From contig MU130477.1 of NCBI GenBank assembly GCA_015039465.1, forward strand, positions 667,833-731,832: 64,000 nucleotides of DNA, given 5' to 3'. A program made the position numbers and the translations under genes. The notes below the pieces were generated by a model that worked only from the letters and a program-made list of their open reading frames with translations, searched no databases and was not told where the DNA came from. Below are positions 58,524 through 64,000 of this stretch, piece by piece. This DNA comes from Phlegmacium glaucopus. Its lineage: Eukaryota > Basidiomycota > Agaricomycetes > Agaricales > Cortinariaceae. The stretch's first letter is position 1; every line of letters begins with the position of its first letter.

Positions 58524-59405
58524 TCCACCAATCTGGAGCCTGGCCCTCCTTTCCTCCCCCTTTTTCCCAACACTGGTCCTTTGTGTGTCCACGTCGACCA
58601 CAGTTAGGTAGATTTGTGCAAAGTATGTCGTTTTTCGAAGATTTGGATTGGGAATTAACTTTCTCCTTTCCTTTCCAACCTTTAGCCTTTGATCCAGCTG
58701 CCATCATAGCAGCGTTAGATTTATTTATATTATCCTCGATCTCGGCTGAGGTCGCCTCTTTGGTAAGGTGCCAGATAACATCAGCAGGGGTAAGTTTCTT
58801 CCCCGTTTGATGAGCCGTAGCATTAAGAGTCGTGAATAGGGTTCGGAATGATGGTGCGAGTGAAAGCGAGGTACGAAGATATGCAACGAAGGATTCATCT
58901 GAGATTGGCGCATTCATTTCGGCTAACCTCTCCCTAAGTTCGGTCATTTTCGCAATGTGTTCCCTCATGCTTTCTTTCTCGGTGTATCAGATGTTTTGGA
59001 GTTGTGTCAAGAGGTTAGTCTCATAAAGACTCCCTTTGTCAGCGTGAATTGACACGACTTTCCTCCACATAGATGCGGCGTCTATTTCGTTCTTGACCTG
59101 AAGGAATGTGGTCTTATCGATGGTCCTATATATAACCTCGCGAACGGCTGCTTGCATCTGGTCGTAGGTATCCAAGATCTCTTCGTGTTTCTCGAGTTCC
59201 TCATCGTTAAGAGGGGCTATGGAGCCTGGTTTGAATAAACTCCCATTGCGCTCGATTAATTGTTCCGGTTTACGCGCAGTACCTTGGACATGTCGACGAA
59301 ACCCTTTAGAGGTTAGGTAGTTCAAGATCCTCTCTGAATACGTAGCCCAGTTAGAACTGTCGTTTCGAAGCTTCGGTAGAGATGAAAATTGATTGTTGAA
59401 GACAT
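58524..59405 (-). pseudogene. copia gag (UBN2-like) with zinc knuckle
   Basis: Structural protein of the retrotransposon particle. The ATG is probably at 59,405 (MSSTINF), but the continuing gag frame (WATYSERILNYLTSKGFRR) is in another phase, so there is a frameshift in the first ~20 codons. Then YDQMQAAVREVIYRT, MWRKVVSIHADK, a TGA at 58,987-58,989, MREHIAKMTELRERL, and LPNCGRRGHTKDQCW near the gap. That is a CCHC zinc knuckle with unusual first spacing (C-x5-C-x4-H-x4-C). A basic linker (KAKGWKGKEK) precedes the knuckle. Confidence 0.85.
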
Positions 59406-59420
59406 ATCAGAGATATCTGC

Positions 59421-59433
59421 GGGGCCCATAACC
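59421..59433 (-). promoter_or_regulatory. Primer-binding site, initiator tRNA-Met anticodon arm
   Basis: Directly after the 5' LTR the minus strand reads GGTTATGGGCCCC. The plus strand, GGGGCCCATAACC, looks like the anticodon stem-loop of initiator tRNA-Met with CAU in the middle. Drosophila copia uses such an internal half-tRNA primer (from memory). So this element is probably primed by a cleaved initiator tRNA and not by a tRNA 3' end. Confidence 0.75.
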
Positions 59434-59796
59434 TGTAGCACTTGCAGGGATAACCGGGAACTAGAATAAGATACGGTGATAACCTCAGTGTGGGTGATAA
59501 ACACTGTAATTGAATAGTAGTACCTAGAATAAGATACGGTGATACTACTATGAATGAGTAAAAGAATATAACAGAAGTAAAGTAAGACTTACACCTCAGT
59601 GTGGGTGATAAACACTGAGGTGTTGTTGTACGACTACGGGAGCTACATAGTAACGAAGATAGGGGTAAGGAGTTAATAAAAGAATAATGTCTTATAAAGA
59701 CAAAATGGATGAATGTAAGAATAAACATAAAATGTACCGGGTGGTATAATGAGTATCACAAGGACGCTCGGTAGTAGTGGTGAAATAATCACGACA
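59434..59796 (-). repeat. 5' LTR of the copia element
   Basis: Same length and ends as the 3' LTR; three substitutions between them. It should hold the element promoter, but I see no clear TATA box that I would defend. Confidence 0.95.
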
Positions 59797-60340
59797 AGAT
59801 CTAGCAACCCTATAATGTAAATACTATATAGAGAAAGTACAATAAAGCAGAGCATCTCAAGATTCTTGTGATATTGAGTAGTAAAGTACACTTTCAATCA
59901 GAAGTATTGAACAAGAAGAAAGTGGTCCAAGTCTGAACAACCAACCAAAGTCTAGAACAATTTATACATTTTCACTTTTCTGCAATGTATCTACCCTTAG
60001 TTTGTGCACAACCGCTGCTTCCAAGATAGGACTACAAGTCCCTTATTTACTCTGCAATATACAATGATTGTAACCTTAAAACCCCTCTTTTATTTATCCT
60101 TGTATAGCAGAGGTTACCTGGAAAGCAATTTGGTTTTATTTACATACCATTATGGTACATCGTCGTCTAAAGCAAGAAAACAAATAAGTACAAAGAGTGT
60201 TTCAACATTTCGGAGGCTTTAGTGAGTTGTGAGGACGAGAAAGTGGAGTGTTTATTTGTATTGATTCATGACAACGTGACACAACAAATTCTGACTTTAT
60301 TTAGACATAGGAGAGACCTTGCTTTACAGCAAGGTGATAA
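59797..60340. other. NLR2 3' flank
   Basis: Starts with the second copy of AGATC and the fossil TPR remnant 'agatctagca'. The part 59,845-59,945 has a diverged counterpart, written backwards, at about 29,825-29,930, so it is an ancestral NLR 3' flank shared by two loci. No gene recognised. Confidence 0.6.
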
Positions 60341-62300
60341 ATATTCTACTTGTGTTCGCGACAACGCTATTATTATCCGATACACACCAGAAGCACTCGA
60401 GTGTATCGACAAAAGTCCTCAGATTTTATTTCAGAACGACAAGTTTATACCAAATTACAGTGTAGTAAGCTTGGTAGCTATGTTGGAGGGAATGTCTGTG
60501 CTTGAGCCAACGTCGACGCGCCAGGTTGTTTGGGTTCAGGAAAAGCATCTTCTCCTAGATCCTGCACGAGCTTAAGAGCAGTTTTACGATAAATCTATTT
60601 CCAAAGGAAGAAAAGTAAGGCATAAATATTCTCAACGCCAAAATCCACAATCACACACCTTCTCGATATGTTTCATCAAGTTTTAAACCCCACTCTCCCT
60701 GCAATAATATTTGATGAGTACATCGACAGTGCTTGATTCTAGCTCGACATTCGCTTCTGCTAAGCCAGAAGCTTCTTTCACTTGAGGACCCAGATACCGA
60801 GATATGATAAGCGACTTTGCTTCGGAAACATAACCTGAAACTTCGAGGACCTCCATACGATCGAGAAGAGGAGCAGGGATAAGTGTCAAGGTTGCTGGCT
60901 AATTTAAAGTCAAGGTGGATATTGAGGTCAAAGAACGTTAACATACCAGCACACACGAAGAGCAACCGTGAGAGGTCTACGGGAACATCCTTGCTGTAGA
61001 AAAACCGTATAAGAACATCCATAGCTACGAAAGGAAAAGATAAACATACTAGTATCCAAAAAATCATTGTTCTGTTCAGGATCCAGCATCTCCTAGCAGG
61101 GTCTCCATTAATTCCACGACCAATCTTGTCAACTTCATCTATGAGAACGAGTGGATTTTCGGTCTCGACGCGTTTCAAGGCTTAAAATGATCTTGCCTGG
61201 TAGAGCGCTACAAGTCCACTTAACATCGAGTAGTGAGGACATTAGAAACGATCTTACCCAACATAAGTCTTCCTATGCCCTTTGATCTCTGTCTGCTACA
61301 TCGGTCAACCCACCCACACTGAATCTGAAGAACCGTCTGCCCAAAGCTCTCGAAATACCTTTACCCATCAACGCCTTGCCAACGCTCGGTGGTCCAACAA
61401 GGAATTCGAGAATACGTGATTTCACATCGGTAAGTCCGTAGTTGATTTTCGTTGAGTACCGTTTGAGGAGGAGTGATGGAATAGTTTTCAGGCGTATGAC
61501 GACCGCAAGGAATCTAAATGCGAAACGTAAGATGAGATAGATCTTCAGAGGGAGATTACATACCTGAGTCAACCAATCCAAATAATTCTTCGTCACATTC
61601 GCTTCACTAACAGCCGGCTCCAATCCTTGCAATTCTGCCATCACTCTCCATACCCAACTTTTTCTTGAGGCCTCTAAGTTATAATATTCAGGGTGGTGAT
61701 TTCACTCTCAACGTCTCTTGAGAATTTACTTTGGAGTCGGGCATCGATGAGTTCTTTCTTCAAGACGAGGAGAGCTTTTGGGGGTCTATCGTCGACGACG
61801 AAAGGATTCGAGAACATCTTGTAGTTCCTGAAATTCACCAGTGGATACAGCAGGTGCGGAGTCGGCTAGTCTGTCTGGCCCGTCGAAGACGTTGGCGGCA
61901 ACTTGGTTAATGGAGAAATTTGTTATTTGGTCGAGGAAGAGGGGGGTTCAGTTGAGCGATATCCTTGAACACGGACACGATTTCCTACATGAAAGCACGG
62001 ATATGCTGGTTCTCTTTATTGTAAGGTACTTAGTGTGATAAGATTCTCGACGTTGACGATAGAAATGTCGTGTTTATGCGATAAATCCATTTGTACGGGG
62101 CCTGGAATAGTGTGAAGAAGATTTGGCCAGAAAAACAGAAAAAAAGATAGACACCCGTGTTTTGTTCAGCCAGCTGACGCTCTGGAGGCAGAGAAGGCGG
62201 GGGTGTCGGAGTTTCCACCGTTCGTGGATGGTCTTTGGTGGACCAGCCTTCAGCTTGACGAGTTGGGTTATTTGTATTGAACGATGGGGATACAATTCGT
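60341..62300 (-). pseudogene. Lon-type protease, truncated pseudogene (copy D)
   Basis: Same left breakpoint ('attctacttgtgttcgcgac') as A2, B and C. Pieces: GALKLVQD..LGE near 60.57 kb, [19 protein letters not shown] near 60.85 kb, VPVDLSRLLFVCAGMLTF near 60.95 kb, [19 protein letters not shown] near 61.12 kb (Walker B intact), Walker A region [16 protein letters not shown] with [18 protein letters not shown] near 61.35 kb, [20 protein letters not shown] near 61.6 kb, and the N-domain linker near 62.2 kb. The protease domain is missing. Least decayed in its ATPase core, but still frameshifted. Confidence 0.85.
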
Positions 62301-62429
62301 AGCCTCAACCACAATCACAAATTGAGACGGAATGCTGGTATAGCAGATTAGGATATGTAGTATGGTTTTAGTTGATTTTATAGTACCAGTTTACACTGTG
62401 AAATCTCACTTGCCTCAACACAAGAATGC

Positions 62430-64000
62430 GGGAAGCAAGGCTCCTCTGAAGAGGCGGTCGTATCATCTCCCACTGAATCTTGTTGGCGACCTTTCCTGCT
62501 TCTCTGTTTGTCTTCCTCTTTGCTTTGTTCTCCTTCTCTCTCGCAGCTCGTCCCAAAATTTATCAGCAGTTAGATGTCGGCGATGTCAAGAGTTTGGTGC
62601 GATCGTCTTTTGTTTTGTTCCCCCTTCGTCTGCGGGGATTGATTATTTAAGTTTACTCAGATGAACGTACTGGACGACAAGCTGCGCATTTTTGTCATCG
62701 ATGACTTACCCGAGCCTGAATAATATCATGCGAGTAAGAGTAGTTTTTGGTGAGTTCGTCAATGTGTAGCATGTAATACTTCGTGGACTGATATCCAGTA
62801 GAATGCAGACCTTTTGGGAGGGACCAATCCGGTTGGGGCATTTCTGGTAGGGACTCGAGAAGTCCGCTTTTTCGAAGAAGAGAGCTGGACGACGCAGGCT
62901 AGCGCGCCATATAATTCACGTTTTGTTGGCGTTTCAAGCTCTAGATCAATCATAGGCTCGCGATGTTGGTGTCGAAGGTGTTGCAGGTATAACTCAAAAA
63001 GATGTTGGAGAGGAGCATGTCTTTCTTGAAGTCGGTAAGCTCGGTTTCATCTGCTCCTCAGAGATTGCATCAGGATTAAGTGGATCGACACCAGTTGCCG
63101 CAAACGCGGCCTTAACGGCACCCTCATTGAAGGAACGGAGGAATGCACGCCCGAAAGATCACCTTTTGCAACACTGCGCCTGGGCAAATCTTCAAGCTTT
63201 TGAATCTCGCTTCGGAACTCGTTCCTCACCAGGCTCGTAAAGGCAGAGTGTAACCGAGGATAGCGATGTTGTTAGCCGGTGCATAATCAAGAAGCTCAAG
63301 TGAGTAATGGGAACTATGGGTACGTACGCCTGCCTTCTCCTTTGTTTGTGGATCAAAATCTTTCACCAACCAAGCTCTGTTCATCCATTTTGGGTGAATG
63401 TGCAAGACTAGATGGTGTCAGCCAACCGTCTTTCGTGAGTACTTCCGGACCTTGTGATATATTTCCCTACTTATTGACCCTTGAATATAATTCTAGGCTT
63501 AAGTATCGTGCCATATGCACAAATGGTCACGATCGCGGTCATATTTTTCTGGTCGGCGCCACCTTGTTTATGCTGAGTCTTGGCTCTTCGCCCACCAACG
63601 ACGTGTGTCCCTTGATCAGAAGGTAGACATCTTGTCTCGTCCATGCCGTAGAACTTCATCTATTCCTCTAGCAACCAGGTGCACTACGGTCATCTCCGAG
63701 ACAAGCCTTTCACAGCAGGCCAGGCTCTTGAGTGATTGTGGGAAGCATTGATTACGAGGATCTCTTCCTCCGCTGGTGTCGGATTTTGTTGAGCTTCACG
63801 AGCCTCCTGTGTACTTCGCTTGCCATTGTATCTGTTGATGATCGTCCTCCACTGGTTAAGAATGCCCGATTCTTGTGTAATTTTTCGTGTACCCTTCCGG
63901 AGATTGGTTGGCTAGTCTTGTTCCTTACAGTATGCTTTGAACGCGGATCCGTATGATCATCGACAAAGCCACGCATCTAGCTCGAATTCTTTCGATGTTA
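62430..64000 (-). pseudogene. pogo/Fot1-like transposase remnant (unit D), cut by window end
   Basis: Core pieces FYGMDETRC, VVGGRRAKTQHKQGGAD, TAIVTICAYGTILKPRIIF, FRSEIQKLEDLPRRSVAKGD and a C-terminal EAGKVANKIQWEM near 62.5 kb. The HTH part (SGRVHEKLHKNRAFLTSG) lies near 63.88 kb. The window ends at a position equivalent to 26,338 and 50,644, roughly 350 bp before an NLR start codon in the other units, so a third NLR is expected just outside. Confidence 0.8.

Larger units (their letters stand above)
54615..59796 (-). mobile_element. Full-length Ty1/copia retrotransposon
   Basis: 5,182 bp including an 827-N gap. LTRs of 363 bp each (54,615-54,977 and 59,434-59,796) start TGTAGCACTTG and end ATCACGACA. 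Flanking duplication AGATC (54,610-54,614 and 59,797-59,801). The LTRs differ at only three positions, so the insertion is young. Gene order on the minus strand: gag, integrase, RT, RNase H, as in copia. The copy is disabled by an early gag frameshift, TGA in gag, a frameshift in the integrase C-terminus and a stop before RT, though sequencing errors could explain some. It is inserted in the fossil TPR tail of NLR2. Confidence 0.95.

Overview
The window looks like a repeat-rich nuclear region of a basidiomycete, most likely an Agaricomycete. The signs are a KDZ transposase with its cysteine-cluster domain, NB-ARC/TPR NLR-type receptors, pogo, hAT and Ty1/copia elements, and short (about 50-60 nt) GT-AG introns. 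I cannot name the species. No tRNA, rRNA or bacterial-type feature was found. Almost every gene is a transposon gene or a pseudogene; the genes with a likely host role are the two NLR genes.

Layout. 1-8.85 kb: an LTR-like repeat, then a degenerate KDZ transposon (transposase pseudogene interrupted by a solo LTR, a second ORF of unknown function, subterminal and terminal repeats). 9.4-10.05 kb: a solo LTR. 10.5-14.13 kb: a large fold-back element whose ends match the KDZ right end. 14.95-21.3 kb: two truncated Lon protease pseudogenes, a pogo transposase remnant and the first bases of an NLR upstream region. 21.3-31.6 kb: an anomalous block bracketed by two runs of exactly 25 A. It holds a second copy of 45,643-52,644, the 5' part of NLR1, and about 2.46 kb of DNA written backwards (reversed but not complemented). 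31.6-33.0 kb: the 3' TPR array of NLR1. 33.5-37.2 kb: a hAT pseudogene split by a 2.9 kb non-autonomous element that itself carries a solo LTR. 37.2-37.7 kb: a related element holding another solo LTR. 38.0-38.7 kb: 120-bp tandem repeats. 38.8-41.6 kb: a nearly intact hAT transposase. 42.0-43.1 kb: a casein-kinase-1-like pseudogene. 44.2-45.7 kb: an LTR-like repeat and a hairpin. 45.7-54.6 kb: copia remnant, Lon, pogo and NLR2. 54.6-59.8 kb: a young full-length copia element inserted in the NLR2 tail, with an 827-N gap. 60.3-64 kb: the next Lon-pogo unit, ending just short of where a third NLR would start.

How it fits together. The repeating unit is [truncated Lon + pogo remnant, minus strand] followed by [NLR, plus strand]. 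It occurs at A2, B (NLR1), C (NLR2) and D (NLR expected beyond the window). The NLRs have tandem phase-0 mini-exons, a P-loop NTPase and a C-terminal array of nearly identical 42-residue TPRs that differ at a few positions, as expected of a rapidly evolving recognition surface. The B copy of the Lon-pogo unit is probably a gap-filling artefact: the left contig stops at 21,311, just upstream of an NLR start, and the inserted patch repeats the upstream DNA and ends in a mirror-image segment. Anyone using 21,312-31,598 should treat it as unverified assembly.
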